The notes: generated by a model from the sequence alone, not told the origin. A stretch of DNA of 64,000 bases from Pectobacterium aroidearum (GCF_041228105.1 NZ_CP166097.1:2542001-2606000); one strand, 5' to 3'. Shown: positions 37,873-47,723, counted from the stretch's first letter. Numbers and translations are program-made.

Positions 37873-37994
37873 CCATCAGAGAAATACCAATTTTAGGTCG
37901 AATGTGCCGCTAAAACGCCGGAAGTGAATAAGAAAACGAAAGTTGTAAAGGCGCTACGTGCACGCTTCGCACGTAACCAAAGACACTTATCGAT

Positions 37995-38195
37995 ATGAAA
38001 AACGTACAACTTATTCCCCTAAAAATGGTTTTGGAAATCTATCCGGTATCACGAGCAACACTGTATCGCCAGATCAAAGCAGGGTTCTTTCCTGAACCCG
38101 TGCAGATTGGTGCCCGTCGTGTCGCTTGGCGCATGGATGAGATCCAGGAACGCATCGATAACCTGCAAAAAGTAGCGCTATCTGATCGCCACTAA
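37995..38195 (+). CDS. AlpA-type HTH regulator, 66 aa
   Basis: A typical AlpA/phage MerR-like excisionase fold: LIPLKMVLEIYPVSRATLYR followed by IKAGFFPEPVQIGARRVAWR. These regulators activate integrase or excision functions of P4-like and satellite elements. It lies upstream of the replication-like genes. Confidence 0.85.
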   Translation: MKNVQLIPLKMVLEIYPVSRATLYRQIKAGFFPEPVQIGARRVAWRMDEIQERIDNLQKVALSDRH

Positions 38196-38340
38196 CTTGC
38201 ATCTGTAAGCCTCATATAGCCCCTGGGTAAAGAAGCTATATGAGGCTACGTATTCACAGAGCAATAGTGGTGATAATCCCCTTATCCGTGGGTAACTGCT
38301 ATTGCCTATCAGCCGGTCATTGAAATACCGGGAGTTGGCA

Positions 38341-39444
38341 ATGAAAAAAATATTTAATCGTGAACGTGTGGACAACCTGACTCATTCAGTTTCTCTGGGG
38401 CATAGCTGTATCGGTCATTCCTGCTTAGCTCGTTTGGATAAACTGGCACTGGTCATTGACCTGCACAGCCGTCGACAAAATAAAAAGTTGGTTGAATGCT
38501 TATTCGGGCTCCAGTCCAGTAGTAAATACACGGTTAAGTGCCGTCCTGCTGGTCGTGAGGAGTGTGGTGGACTGTATCGCTCCGTTGTAGAGATCCGCCT
38601 TGCGAATAAAGTGGCCAATCATCCGTTGATGTTGGTAATTCACTTTGCTCCGACGGGCAAGGATCGCGGTGTTGTTCGCATGGAGCTCAGTCCTCAGCAC
38701 TGCGCAGCCACTGAGATTACAGACCTATTCATTTGGTTGGGACGTGAAGGACGGTTGGGAGAATATCTCTACAAAGGATTACGAGGCGCATGGGTCACGA
38801 CCATTCATTATGCGCTGGATGTCATTGGGTTGAAGCTGCATGACTACCTAATCAGCCTTTCGAAGGTACATGATGGCAAATTCAATGATCTGCATGGAGA
38901 GCAGGAGGGTCTGCGGCTGGGTTCAACAACTCTGGTTCTCTCCGCCTACGAGAAAGCAAACGCGCCTACGCTGAGTGACAAGAAACGGTATGCAACTGCG
39001 CAGATAGTGTTGAAAAAACACCAATTTGAAGATTTTCTACGTATGGAGCTGCGTTTATCTCCGGGTAAACAGGAACTAATGCTGAGAAGCCTGTCACAGT
39101 TGGATAATCTTGTATCCCGATTAGCGTTCTATGACAGGAAACTGCTACAGGATTGCAGGCTGGACCCTGACTTTGTGCAACGTCTGAAACATATGCCGGT
39201 TCCAAAGGCCCGAGCAACGTTCTTGCCAGCCGATACATTGAACGGGAAGGCTGTTAGTCCAAGCAAAAAGGCGGCAAAGAAACGCGTGGATAAAGTCATG
39301 AAAGAGTATCGTGTGGAGTTGATCGACGCGAATGCTGTTTGGGCTTACCTGCCGCAGGTATTGAAAAAGCTCGGTATTCTGGCTCAGCCAAAGTACTGGG
39401 AGCGCGACCATCGCCGGAAATGGCTTGAATCACGCAGGAAATAA
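38341..39444 (+). CDS. replication-initiation-like protein (Rep), 367 aa
   Basis: Start at ATG 38341 after CGGGAG; a 13-residue longer form from 38302 is less likely. The region WVTTIHYALDVIGLKLHDYL resembles the catalytic-site strand of Rep_trans/RstA-type replication initiators (hydrophobic-D), though the family match is partial. The protein is basic and ends in a lysine-rich tail (KKAAKKRVDKVMKEYRVELI). Located between alpA and the polymerase-like gene, where a replication initiator would fit. No ssDNA nick-site Tyr motif can be fixed by eye. Confidence 0.5.
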   Translation: MKKIFNRERVDNLTHSVSLGHSCIGHSCLARLDKLALVIDLHSRRQNKKLVECLFGLQSSSKYTVKCRPAGREECGGLYRSVVEIRLANKVANHPLMLVIHFAPTGKDRGVVRMELSPQHCAATEITDLFIWLGREGRLGEYLYKGLRGAWVTTIHYALDVIGLKLHDYLISLSKVHDGKFNDLHGEQEGLRLGSTTLVLSAYEKANAPTLSDKKRYATAQIVLKKHQFEDFLRMELRLSPGKQELMLRSLSQLDNLVSRLAFYDRKLLQDCRLDPDFVQRLKHMPVPKARATFLPADTLNGKAVSPSKKAAKKRVDKVMKEYRVELIDANAVWAYLPQVLKKLGILAQPKYWERDHRRKWLESRRK

Positions 39445-39823
39445 AAAAACAGAGTCTCATGGCAGGGAAGCCATGTTAATTCATTGCCCTGTTTGTTGCT
39501 CAGGTATCAGGGAATAAGCTTTTCACACATAACACAGAATTGTTATTCCTACTTGCTGACCGCTATTCTACCAAAAGAGTAAGTTACTAACGGCCGTGAA
39601 GTTGTTTGACGGTCTAACGTTGTATTTACCAGTATATAGTGTGTGTATGACTTACCATATTAATAGTGATATGCGAAAGAGCGAAATAGAGCGGGGAGGA
39701 GCGGAGCGTTAGTAAAATGAGTATTGAGTAGCATGAGACAAAAAATTAGCCGTCGTAATTGAAGTTGTAAAAAAACACTAGTGCTTTCTGTGTTATGCAA
39801 CGGTCAAACTACGAGGCGGTATT
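39445..39823. other. 379-bp gap between Rep-like and polymerase-like genes
   Basis: It is AT-rich with a hairpin CATGGC/GCCATG near 39,458-39,474 that may end the Rep-like transcript, and a purine-rich segment near 39,680-39,715. A ribosome site GAGGCGG precedes 39824. No gene is visible. An origin of replication would fit here, but I see no clear iterons. Confidence 0.4.
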
Positions 39824-41254
39824 ATGGGCTACATCATTAAGCGTGGTATTCTAGTTACACAGCAAACCTACGACAGATTCATTGAAGATGTATATACCAT
39901 TCCCTTTCAGGGACAAGATAAAAGGCAATCGCCATCATTCTATTTGGATATACAAAGAATCCTTCAACACTTGATTTGCAATAACTTCCTTTATGCGAAA
40001 GAAACGCCTGCGGATACCCCATGGACGCAATACTCGCCAATACCCAGTGTATTAGGGAAAAAGAAACTGCCTTTTGTATTTGAGCAATCAAGAAATCTGT
40101 GTTGTAACAGAGCGCTTGAGTTACTTAAAGATGCGGGGATTATTGATATTAATCCGCACTCATTCGAAAAACATAAGTGCCGTACGTTTTCTTTATCTAA
40201 AGCCCATCTCAAACGCTGGTTTAATGTGTCTCCGCGTGAGTATAAACAGCGAGACGATCGTTATATTTACCTGTCTACAGGAAAACGCCAGCGAGACACT
40301 AAACTCATGTCAGAAGAGCAACTGATACAACAGGCGCTGTCTCACTGTAAAAAGCCCAGGCATGCTACCCGGCATGCATCGCGCGAAACTCACGACTATA
40401 TGCGCCAGGTTTATGCCAATATGGGCGGTTTGCGTATTAATCTGGATAAGCTACAAGCGTATCAGCCAAAGAACGAAAGGGAAGTGCTGCAAAAGACTCA
40501 TTTCCTGCATCATCTTGTCGATCGCGGATGTCGAATGGTTTCCAGCGTTCCGCTGGTCGTCGAGTATTTTCCTGAGTATAAGCTAGCAAACCGGGGGACA
40601 CGTTCCTTCGAGAAGAATGGGGGTTTTCAGGCGCTAAAATCCGTCATCAAATGGGCTGTGTTTGAGGGGTATAACTACGATATCAAAAGTAGTCAGCTAA
40701 CCATTATCCGGCATGAACTTGAGCGATATGGTATCAGTTGCAAACGCCTGACGAAGATCACCAAAAAGAAAATCATGAGCCGATTCAATGTTGATGATAA
40801 AACCGCCAAACTGTTTATCTATACGCTAATCTACTCGCTTGGCGAGTTTCGCAAGCATCAGGACAGCAATGCATTCAAAGCATTGTGTGAGATTTATGGA
40901 TATGATCAAGCGGTTGTTAAGGCCGATGAATGGGTTGCATTTGTCCGGCCAGTGAGAAGGGCGCTTAAGCGGTTAGTGAACCGTTATTTGAACGAGCATG
41001 TTAACTGCCCTGGCCGTGGTTGGGCCATACGTAATGCCGTTCGCCAGACTTATATGGTGAAACCTGAGAAGATCACTGCGGCCGTGCGTCGGCGCATCTT
41101 GTCCCACATGATTCAGGGCGTTGAAAGCAAAGCCGTCTATGAGGCAATTTTGGCTAATCCCGGCGTTTGTGGTTCGATTGAGCATGATGGGATGGTGAGC
41201 AGTAAACCGATAAAATGGAAGCATCCTTATCTTGAATTGACTAAGAAGCACTAA
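39824..41254 (+). CDS. diverged family A polymerase-like protein, 476 aa
   Basis: The C-terminal half carries the three palm motifs of the family A DNA polymerase/T7-type RNA polymerase fold in the right order. Motif A: YDIKSSQLTIIRHEL (D286, like D-SQ-E in Pol I). Motif B: K329-FIY-TLIYS-LG with K to Y at +8 (Y337), the Pol I/T7 spacing (Taq K663-Y671), and Y333 at +4. Motif C: IEHDG (H454, D455). The N-terminal ~280 residues lack a recognisable exonuclease. The -4 Arg of motif B is replaced by D. If it is active it would be a very small replicase for the element. This is my inference; a database search could assign another family. Confidence 0.55.
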   Translation: MGYIIKRGILVTQQTYDRFIEDVYTIPFQGQDKRQSPSFYLDIQRILQHLICNNFLYAKETPADTPWTQYSPIPSVLGKKKLPFVFEQSRNLCCNRALELLKDAGIIDINPHSFEKHKCRTFSLSKAHLKRWFNVSPREYKQRDDRYIYLSTGKRQRDTKLMSEEQLIQQALSHCKKPRHATRHASRETHDYMRQVYANMGGLRINLDKLQAYQPKNEREVLQKTHFLHHLVDRGCRMVSSVPLVVEYFPEYKLANRGTRSFEKNGGFQALKSVIKWAVFEGYNYDIKSSQLTIIRHELERYGISCKRLTKITKKKIMSRFNVDDKTAKLFIYTLIYSLGEFRKHQDSNAFKALCEIYGYDQAVVKADEWVAFVRPVRRALKRLVNRYLNEHVNCPGRGWAIRNAVRQTYMVKPEKITAAVRRRILSHMIQGVESKAVYEAILANPGVCGSIEHDGMVSSKPIKWKHPYLELTKKH

Positions 41255-41477
41255 AGACTCTTTCGTGAATAGGGCGGCTGGGCACGGGGAGGCAACCAGC
41301 CGCCTATAATGCTGTGTATTCAGCAGAGTGTTTCGTACTGGATGTCTTGCTAAAAGGGCTGGCACTATAAGCCATTAGTAGGGTATCTACTCGTTTGATT
41401 ATGTGAAGTTGCGCGGAAAACTTGGTATAATGTTTACAGGGTGGTTTTGAGCCTAAAAATTCAGACTTTCAGGAGCC

Positions 41478-41651
41478 ATGATGAGCAACGACAAAAAAAC
41501 GCGAGTTTCTTATGCTAAGCCTTCCCGCGCTGATATTGCCCGTTCAGTCGCTACCTCAACAGCGGTAGAGACAGGTCAGTCCTCGACCAAAATTGAAGCC
41601 TCACTTGAGGCAATTCGTAAGAAGTTTGCTCATCTTCGTCTTGCGGTTTGA
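41478..41651 (+). CDS. small basic protein, 56-57 aa
   Basis: Too short for a standard ORF list. A TCAGGAG site lies a few bases before two adjacent ATGs (41478 and 41481). The product is hydrophilic: MSNDKKTRVSYAKPSRAD, then Ser/Thr/Ala-rich and ending EAIRKKFAHLRLAV. The ribosome site and composition favour a real gene. Function unknown. It is the last gene before a 470-bp gap and the defence operon. Confidence 0.5.
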   Translation: MMSNDKKTRVSYAKPSRADIARSVATSTAVETGQSSTKIEASLEAIRKKFAHLRLAV

Positions 41652-42122
41652 TAAATCTATTGATTTAGACGTGGGCCATAAATTGTGGTTACTCTGCATT
41701 TGAGTAGGGTTGGCAGTCGGCTCAGTGCCTAGGCTGTATGAAATCTTTTTTGTCACGGATACTGCCACAAATAAAATAGTGCTGATAACCGCGCCCATGC
41801 GTAAAATCCGGTGCCTAACCAGTCGATCAATTTCAGATTTTACATATTACACATGCATTTCAGTTCTTGGTCAGGTTTTTCACATAGCCAGTGCCAAAGC
41901 AGACATCGTTGTCAATAGTGTGGAGATGATCTTGTGACCAAAGCCACATAAAAATGTGATGTCTCGATTCATCAAAAACCTAAACCAGATGCAGTGGTAG
42001 CTTTTCGGCACTTTTTTGCGTACGCACATTGATGGCGCTAATGTACTCATAGCATTGAAAATGGTTGAGCTCAGCTGTGCTAATGCAAGTACAAGGCACC
42101 TACTCTATGCTCGAATAATCTG
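41652..42122. other. 471-bp gap upstream of the six-gene defence-like run
   Basis: I see no gene. Possible ORFs here are short and uncharacteristic. It is likely to hold the promoter for the run that starts at 42123, but no promoter can be fixed by eye. Confidence 0.4.
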
Positions 42123-42914
42123 ATGGAGGTTGCATTGATCGTTCCTCTTCAAAAAAAAACCGAGGCTGGAAAGCCGTACACACGCATACCTATAAATGAA
42201 TCCAGATTATCGGAACTTAGTATTCTTACTGACAGAGATCTGGTAGCTCTGTGTAAGCAGAGTAGGACACATTCTCAATACATACCCAGCGAATGTCTTC
42301 TTTATTTCGTTCGACGAAGCGTATCAACTAACCCATCTCTTTTTGAACAGCTCTTCAGGGTTCTGTCGGAACGAGTGCTTAGGACGCTTCCTAGAGCCGA
42401 AAGTCTAGGCAGAAATACTATATCAATGACGAATAGCGACATTCGAGAGGGGGTGTTTGACCGCTTCGTTGAGATGCTTATGCTTGACAAAGCAGGCTAC
42501 GAGGAGCGGTTGGACATGTTCGAAATACGTTTTGATCTGGCTTTGTTGAGTTTAAAAAACGACGCTCTAAAGAGGTCTTATCGATCCGAGAACAGAAATA
42601 CTGATTTGGGGTTTGACGATGATTCGGCAGACATTGCACCAGAGGTTGAGGCTGCGTTAGAAGGTTATGATCCTTTTGAAAAAACAGCATTCGATAATTA
42701 TCGTTACCGTTGTAATCTAGATGCGGCGATTGAGTCTCTACCCGAACTGCAGCAGAGAATCATTGAGATGACCCGGTTAGATATTCCAATAGACTCGACG
42801 GACCCGAATGAGATAACCATTTCTAAGGCACTCGATAAGGCTGAAAAGACTATTCGTAATCATAAAAAGAAGGCACTCTCACATCTTCGTATATTACTTC
42901 AAGGGGGAATATGA
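42123..42914 (+). CDS. sigma-70-like protein (region 4-type HTH), first gene of the ubiquitin-like/helicase run
   Basis: 263 residues. The C-terminal ~60 residues have a sigma region 4-like HTH: ESLPELQQRIIEMTRLDIPI followed by ISKALDKAEKTIRNHKKKAL. The N-terminal part is helical without a clear region 2 promoter-melting signature. An ATG at 42123 overlaps GGAGG at 42126-42130, so a TTG at 42135 with a 4-nt gap is also possible. It overlaps the next gene by 4 bp (ATGA), so it is co-translated. Such small sigma-like genes are found with ImmA/IrrE-UvrD fusions in defence islands; whether this one initiates transcription or only binds DNA is unknown. Confidence 0.7.
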   Translation: MEVALIVPLQKKTEAGKPYTRIPINESRLSELSILTDRDLVALCKQSRTHSQYIPSECLLYFVRRSVSTNPSLFEQLFRVLSERVLRTLPRAESLGRNTISMTNSDIREGVFDRFVEMLMLDKAGYEERLDMFEIRFDLALLSLKNDALKRSYRSENRNTDLGFDDDSADIAPEVEAALEGYDPFEKTAFDNYRYRCNLDAAIESLPELQQRIIEMTRLDIPIDSTDPNEITISKALDKAEKTIRNHKKKALSHLRILLQGGI

Positions 42915-43492
42915 TGACGGGACTTTCACCTCAGGCATCCCTGGAAGAGGTACTGGAGTCATTTTCGATAGAGCATGACGTGGGTAAAGCCACTCTGCAA
43001 AAGTACCTTCTGGCCTATCCAGCATTTTCCTCTGATATTATTGATCTATCTCGCGAAATGTCCAGAACATTAACCGAGGATGAAACCCCGCTCTCAGAGT
43101 CTGATCGACGTTTAATCAACTCGGCCGTCACACGCATTCAAATTGCACCGGGAAAAACGATTGCAGATCCATTCGCTGATCTGTCGGTTCAAAAAATGCG
43201 CGATATCTCAAAAGATCTGAACCTGCCTCGACAGGTGATCATGGCATTTAAGGAGCGAAACGTAGTTGCCGAATCCGTTCCCCAGCGACTTCTGATTAGG
43301 TTTGCTGAATTGCTGCAGACCAGCGTGCAGCAACTCTTTGCCTCACTTGAACAGCCAGCCATGGCGGTCTCAGGAAGTTATAAGTCCGACTTTAAACCGG
43401 GTGATGTAGAGAAGATTACTTTCGAACAACTCCTCCGAGATGCTGATTTGTCTGAGGAAGAAATCACGATCTTAATGGACGGGGACATCTAA
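42911..43492 (+). CDS. 193-aa HTH/anti-sigma-like protein
   Basis: A helical protein. The segment DLSVQKMRDISKDLNLPRQV resembles a DNA-binding helix-turn-helix, followed by FAELLQTSVQQLFASL. The C-terminus FEQLLRDADLSEEEITILMD is acidic. It overlaps the sigma-like gene by 4 bp at its start and ends 1 bp before the helicase gene. This tight coupling suggests a regulator or antitoxin-like partner of its neighbours. Not firmly assigned to a family. Confidence 0.55.
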   Translation: MMTGLSPQASLEEVLESFSIEHDVGKATLQKYLLAYPAFSSDIIDLSREMSRTLTEDETPLSESDRRLINSAVTRIQIAPGKTIADPFADLSVQKMRDISKDLNLPRQVIMAFKERNVVAESVPQRLLIRFAELLQTSVQQLFASLEQPAMAVSGSYKSDFKPGDVEKITFEQLLRDADLSEEEITILMDGDI

Positions 43493-43493
43493 C

Positions 43494-46400
43494 GTGCAAG
43501 CAGTGGAATTGGCCCGTAAGGCCGCTGCTGCCCTACATGACCAGGCTGTTGCTGCTGGACATGACCCGTGGACCTCCTACGAATTTGCTGTTGCTGAGGC
43601 AAAGAGGCGGGGCTTTGACGTAGAGAGCACAAATAAAGGCTCACCTAGTCTGAGAGGCGCGCGAGCACGTTTTTTCCCAAATGAGAAGTTCATTCTCCAC
43701 GAAAAATGCACAACCCTTTTTGAACAAGCGTTCCTAGTTGCCCATGAAATTGGTCACGCTGAACTTGGCGACGGCATTGAAGAGGATGACCAAGGCTATA
43801 TTATAGACCCAACAAGAACCTCAGAAGCTTCTCCGATGGGAGTTGAGCGGGTTGTAGACTATAGTCGCAGGCAGCGTCGAGAGGTCCAAATGGATCTATT
43901 TGCTCGTGAGTTTCTGCTTCCCCGGCATGTAGTAAAAGCGCTTTATCTGGATGGGATGAGTGCGTTAAGTATTGCAGAGAAGCTTGGTGCTCCATTCGAT
44001 GTGGTTGCTCAACAGATCTTTGATGCATTGTTACTACCCCCACCTTTACCTGAAGATATAGAGCCCGCGATTGAATACCCATTGAACGCAGAGCAGGATA
44101 AAGCCGCCGCCCATCGAGGCCCGGCCTTTCTGCTTGAGGCCGGGCCTGGTACGGGCAAGACTCAGACTCTAGTGGGACGGGTAAAAGGATTGCTTTCCGA
44201 TGGCGTAGATCCACGAAAAATTCTTTTGCTGACGTTCTCTAACAAAGCTGCGGGAGAAATGGCTGAAAGGATCGCTCGCGTTGACACGCAAGCTGCAGCT
44301 GCAATGTGGATTGGCACTTTCCACTCATTCGGCCTCGATCTGATTCGTCGATTTCACGACGAACTGAATTTGCCGCTCGACCCTCGACTGCTGGACCGGA
44401 CGGAAGCAGTAGAACTGCTGGAACATGAGTTTCCTGTATTAGATCTGGTTCATTATCGCAATCTTTACGATCCAACCCGGATGATTGCTGACATCCTCAC
44501 CGGCATCTCTCGTGCCAAGGACGAGGTAGTCGATGCAAATACCTACCTCGCGTTGGCACAGGCCATGCGCGATAGAGCTGTTGGTATTGAAGATATAGCA
44601 ACGGCAGAAAAAGCCATTGAAGTCGCCAAAGTATACGCCACTTACGAAACCATCAAAAAGCAGGCTCGATGCATTGACTTTGGGGACTTGGTTTCATTGC
44701 CAGTGACGCTTCTTGAAGAAAATGAAGCCATTCGATCTCACATCCAATCCACTTATGAGCACGTTCTAGTCGATGAATATCAGGATGTGAACCATAGTAG
44801 CGTACGACTGCTAAAAGCCCTTTGTGGCGATGGCGAAAACTTGTGGGTGGTTGGAGACGCTAAGCAGTCAATCTATCGCTTCAGAGGCGCTTCGTCGTTC
44901 AACATGACTCGTTTTGGGAATGAGGATTTCCCCGGCGGGTTGCGATATCGTTTAAAAACGAACTACCGGTCCGTACCCGAAATAGTGTCGGCATTTTCAA
45001 ATTTTGCGCTGAATATGGCTGTAGGGGATGCTGACAGTGGTTTAAACGCAGAACGGACAAGTGATGCCCAGAAACCTGAGCTGCGTTGCGTAGATCAAGG
45101 ATTTCTTCAAGCGCCCTCTATTGCGGACGCGATAAAGGAGATGCAGAACTCCGGTTACAAATACAGTGATCAGGCAATCCTGTGCACAGGCAATGAGAAG
45201 CTTTCAGAAATCGGGCAACAACTCGAGCTCTTAGGCATCCCTGTACTTTACTTGGGTAGTGTATTTGAGCGCCCCGAGATTAAGGATTGGCTGACACTGC
45301 TCTCCCTCTTAGTAGATCGTCGTGCAATGGGCTTGGTGCGAATAGCTTGCCTGCCTGAGTTTACGATGTCACTGGATGATGTTGGCAGTATCCTTACACA
45401 TCTGCGTGAAGATGAAACCGGAAGTGATTGGAAAACCAAAATCGATGACTTTCAGATCTCAGACAATGGGCGCACAGCCTTAAATCAGCTTGTTAAAACA
45501 CTTAGCGGTTTTAGTGCAAATGACTCCCCCTGGAGCGTGCTGGCAACTGTACTTTTAGACAGGACACGAATCACGGCCCGTATGGCAACATCAACAGACT
45601 GCAGTGTCCGCTCCCAATGTATCGCAACTTGGCAGTTGCTCAATTTTTTACGAGCACAACCCCTTAGCGGGGAAGGGGTATTTATCACTCGCACATTAGA
45701 TCGCATCCGCCGTTTGGTTCGGCTAGGGGATGATCGCGATCTTCGGCAGCTTCCGACGGCAGCACAAAGCATTGATGCAGTGCGTCTCATGACCATTCAT
45801 GGGGCAAAGGGACTCGAATTCCCCGTGATTCACTTACCCGGCATGAACGCAGATACTTTACCAGGTAATCCGCAGAAGCAGGTTTGCCCACCACCCAATG
45901 GCATGATTGCAGGGGGTGGGTCCAACGCCAAGGAGCAATTTAATCTGGAGTATAAGGCGGAGAGAGAATGCTTATTCTACGTTGCCTTGTCCAGAGCTGA
46001 AGATCGGCTATTTCTCTATGCTACTACGCGGAATGCTGCTGGCAGCACCCGAAAGTTATCTGACTTTTTAAACCGTATAGGGTCCAGCTTAGTTCAAAAT
46101 AACGTAAAGCCTCTACATGCGGTAATCGAAAAGCCCGAGTCATTACCTGTGGATTGGGTTATCAGCGGAGACCTAGTTCTAAGTGGTGCTCAGATTTCCC
46201 TGTATGAGTCCTGCCCTCGCCGTTTCTTCTATACGCACATTCTCCAAATTGGAGGACGGCGTACTCCAACGCCATTCCTAAAGATGCACGATGCTGTTCG
46301 CAATGTATTCCAGGAGTTGGCCAACACTGTGCCCGTACAAATAACGGACATAGAAGATAGGGTCACGCAGGCATTTGCTGTCGAAGGCCTAGCTGAACAC

Positions 46401-46883
46401 GGTTACGCTCCTGAATTTAAGTCACTAGCTATTGGTATGGTTAGTTATTTCGCTTCGATTAGGGAAGGCCACAACTCTGAAGCAACTTGTGCCTTTACAA
46501 TGAAGCTTGGGGAAACGTCTATCACCGTACAGCCTGACGATGTATTGGTTCATCCAGATGGACGCAAAACATTTCGCCGGGTTAGAACAGGACATAAAAG
46601 AGATAAAGAAGAATCTGACTTAGGCGCGGCGGCCTTTGTACTCGCAGCACGACAGGCTTTTCCAGATGCAATAGTGGAGTTAGTACACCTTTCTGACCAA
46701 ACTGTGACCCCAATCGTCCTGTCCGCTAAGCAGTTGGATAATAGGCATAAAAAAATCCTTAACACCCTTGACTCAATAGTTAAAGGAGCCTTTCCAGCAG
46801 AGCCATCATCTCGAGTATGTCCCTCCTGTCCGGCATTTTTCGTCTGCGGATTGACTCCTTCAGGCGTGCTAAAAAAAATCTAA
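43494..46883 (+). CDS. ImmA/IrrE metallopeptidase - UvrD helicase - degenerate PD-(D/E)XK/Fe-S nuclease fusion
   Basis: 1129 residues from GTG 43494. The N-terminal ~190 residues are ImmA/IrrE-like, with zinc motif HEIGH (H84, E85, H88) and a third-ligand region FAREFLLP. Then SF1A/UvrD helicase motifs: Walker A AGPGTGKTQT (K222), DEYQD (D427), GDAKQSIYRF, YRLKTNYRS, MTIHGAKGLEFP and FYVALSRAEDR. The C-terminal ~250 residues are an AddB/Cas4-type nuclease with the four Fe-S cysteines (C907; C1109, C1112, C1118). The usual IVDYKTG strand reads FRRVRTG, so cleavage may be lost. It lies 2 bp after the 193-aa gene. Protease and helicase together recall SOS-like or phage-triggered regulators of defence islands. 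Confidence 0.88.
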   Translation: MQAVELARKAAAALHDQAVAAGHDPWTSYEFAVAEAKRRGFDVESTNKGSPSLRGARARFFPNEKFILHEKCTTLFEQAFLVAHEIGHAELGDGIEEDDQGYIIDPTRTSEASPMGVERVVDYSRRQRREVQMDLFAREFLLPRHVVKALYLDGMSALSIAEKLGAPFDVVAQQIFDALLLPPPLPEDIEPAIEYPLNAEQDKAAAHRGPAFLLEAGPGTGKTQTLVGRVKGLLSDGVDPRKILLLTFSNKAAGEMAERIARVDTQAAAAMWIGTFHSFGLDLIRRFHDELNLPLDPRLLDRTEAVELLEHEFPVLDLVHYRNLYDPTRMIADILTGISRAKDEVVDANTYLALAQAMRDRAVGIEDIATAEKAIEVAKVYATYETIKKQARCIDFGDLVSLPVTLLEENEAIRSHIQSTYEHVLVDEYQDVNHSSVRLLKALCGDGENLWVVGDAKQSIYRFRGASSFNMTRFGNEDFPGGLRYRLKTNYRSVPEIVSAFSNFALNMAVGDADSGLNAERTSDAQKPELRCVDQGFLQAPSIADAIKEMQNSGYKYSDQAILCTGNEKLSEIGQQLELLGIPVLYLGSVFERPEIKDWLTLLSLLVDRRAMGLVRIACLPEFTMSLDDVGSILTHLREDETGSDWKTKIDDFQISDNGRTALNQLVKTLSGFSANDSPWSVLATVLLDRTRITARMATSTDCSVRSQCIATWQLLNFLRAQPLSGEGVFITRTLDRIRRLVRLGDDRDLRQLPTAAQSIDAVRLMTIHGAKGLEFPVIHLPGMNADTLPGNPQKQVCPPPNGMIAGGGSNAKEQFNLEYKAERECLFYVALSRAEDRLFLYATTRNAAGSTRKLSDFLNRIGSSLVQNNVKPLHAVIEKPESLPVDWVISGDLVLSGAQISLYESCPRRFFYTHILQIGGRRTPTPFLKMHDAVRNVFQELANTVPVQITDIEDRVTQAFAVEGLAEHGYAPEFKSLAIGMVSYFASIREGHNSEATCAFTMKLGETSITVQPDDVLVHPDGRKTFRRVRTGHKRDKEESDLGAAAFVLAARQAFPDAIVELVHLSDQTVTPIVLSAKQLDNRHKKILNTLDSIVKGAFPAEPSSRVCPSCPAFFVCGLTPSGVLKKI

Positions 46884-46967
46884 AAAAAATTTACCGGTTT
46901 GATTGACCTGCATCGATTGAGTAGTAGAGCCAGACATCGTCTGGCCAAACTCAAAAGGTGATGCAAA

Positions 46968-47723
46968 ATGAATACTGAAAATATAAACGATATTGACGAT
47001 GTAGGAGAGGCAATTCGCGAAGGCCGCGATCTGCGTTCGGCACGCGCATTCCGAATCCTCTTCGCACAGGAAAACCTGGATTTTCGCGCAATCGAAGTCA
47101 ATGATCCTGTACCACTGGGTCGTCAGATCCTGATTGCTGCTGGCCTACGTGCAAATGATGATTATAGCCTGTTTGCTATTCTTGAAACGGGGGATTTCGA
47201 AGACTTGCGCCTTGATGAACCCTTCGATTTACGCGGTCGAGGCGCAGAGCGCTTTGTAGCCTTCCAGACCGATCGCGATTTCAAACTGACTATCAATGAG
47301 AGCCAAGTATCATGGGGTAAGCCCGCAATTTCAGGTTCCGCGTTATACGACCTGGCGAAACCCAGTGACGGAGATGCCGTTTTCATGGTTATTCGTGGTG
47401 GAAACGATCGTCAGATTGAACTGAACGAAGCCGTAGATCTTACCGCCCCGGGGGTTGAGCACTTCATCACTGCACCAAAGCGCAAACCGAAAATTGACAT
47501 CGTAGTCAATGGTCGCGAAGTCCAGGTATGTGATAGTCACCAAACATTCGATCAGTTAGTCGCTATCGCTTACCCGGGGGAAGCTCCAACACCTGAGATC
47601 GTGTACTCAATTACGTATCGCGGGGTGAGCTCAAAACCACACAGTGGTGAATTGGCTACTGGTGCCTTTGTTGAAGTAAAGAATGGGAGCGTGATCAATG
47701 TCAGCCGCACCATTCAGTCTTAA
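46968..47723 (+). CDS. three-repeat ubiquitin-like protein (multiubiquitin family)
   Basis: 251 residues with three Ubl-type repeats at about 25-101, 102-171 and 173-251 (RAFRILFAQE..., RDFKLTINES..., KIDIVVNGRE...). The third has the multiubiquitin signature TFDQLVAIAYPGEAPTPEIVY. The C-terminus is VINVSRTIQS, with no di-Gly, so conjugation would need another mode or be absent. It is the probable substrate of the E1-like enzyme that follows. It overlaps the E1 gene by 26 bp. An 84-bp gap separates it from the helicase gene, so a promoter may start here. Members of the same gene set were predicted as bacterial ubiquitin-like systems by comparative genomics. Confidence 0.85.
   Translation: MNTENINDIDDVGEAIREGRDLRSARAFRILFAQENLDFRAIEVNDPVPLGRQILIAAGLRANDDYSLFAILETGDFEDLRLDEPFDLRGRGAERFVAFQTDRDFKLTINESQVSWGKPAISGSALYDLAKPSDGDAVFMVIRGGNDRQIELNEAVDLTAPGVEHFITAPKRKPKIDIVVNGREVQVCDSHQTFDQLVAIAYPGEAPTPEIVYSITYRGVSSKPHSGELATGAFVEVKNGSVINVSRTIQS

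Noticed and set aside
42123..42914. Full sigma-70 factor
   Set aside because: Only a region 4-like HTH is seen; no clear region 2, so it is described as sigma-like.
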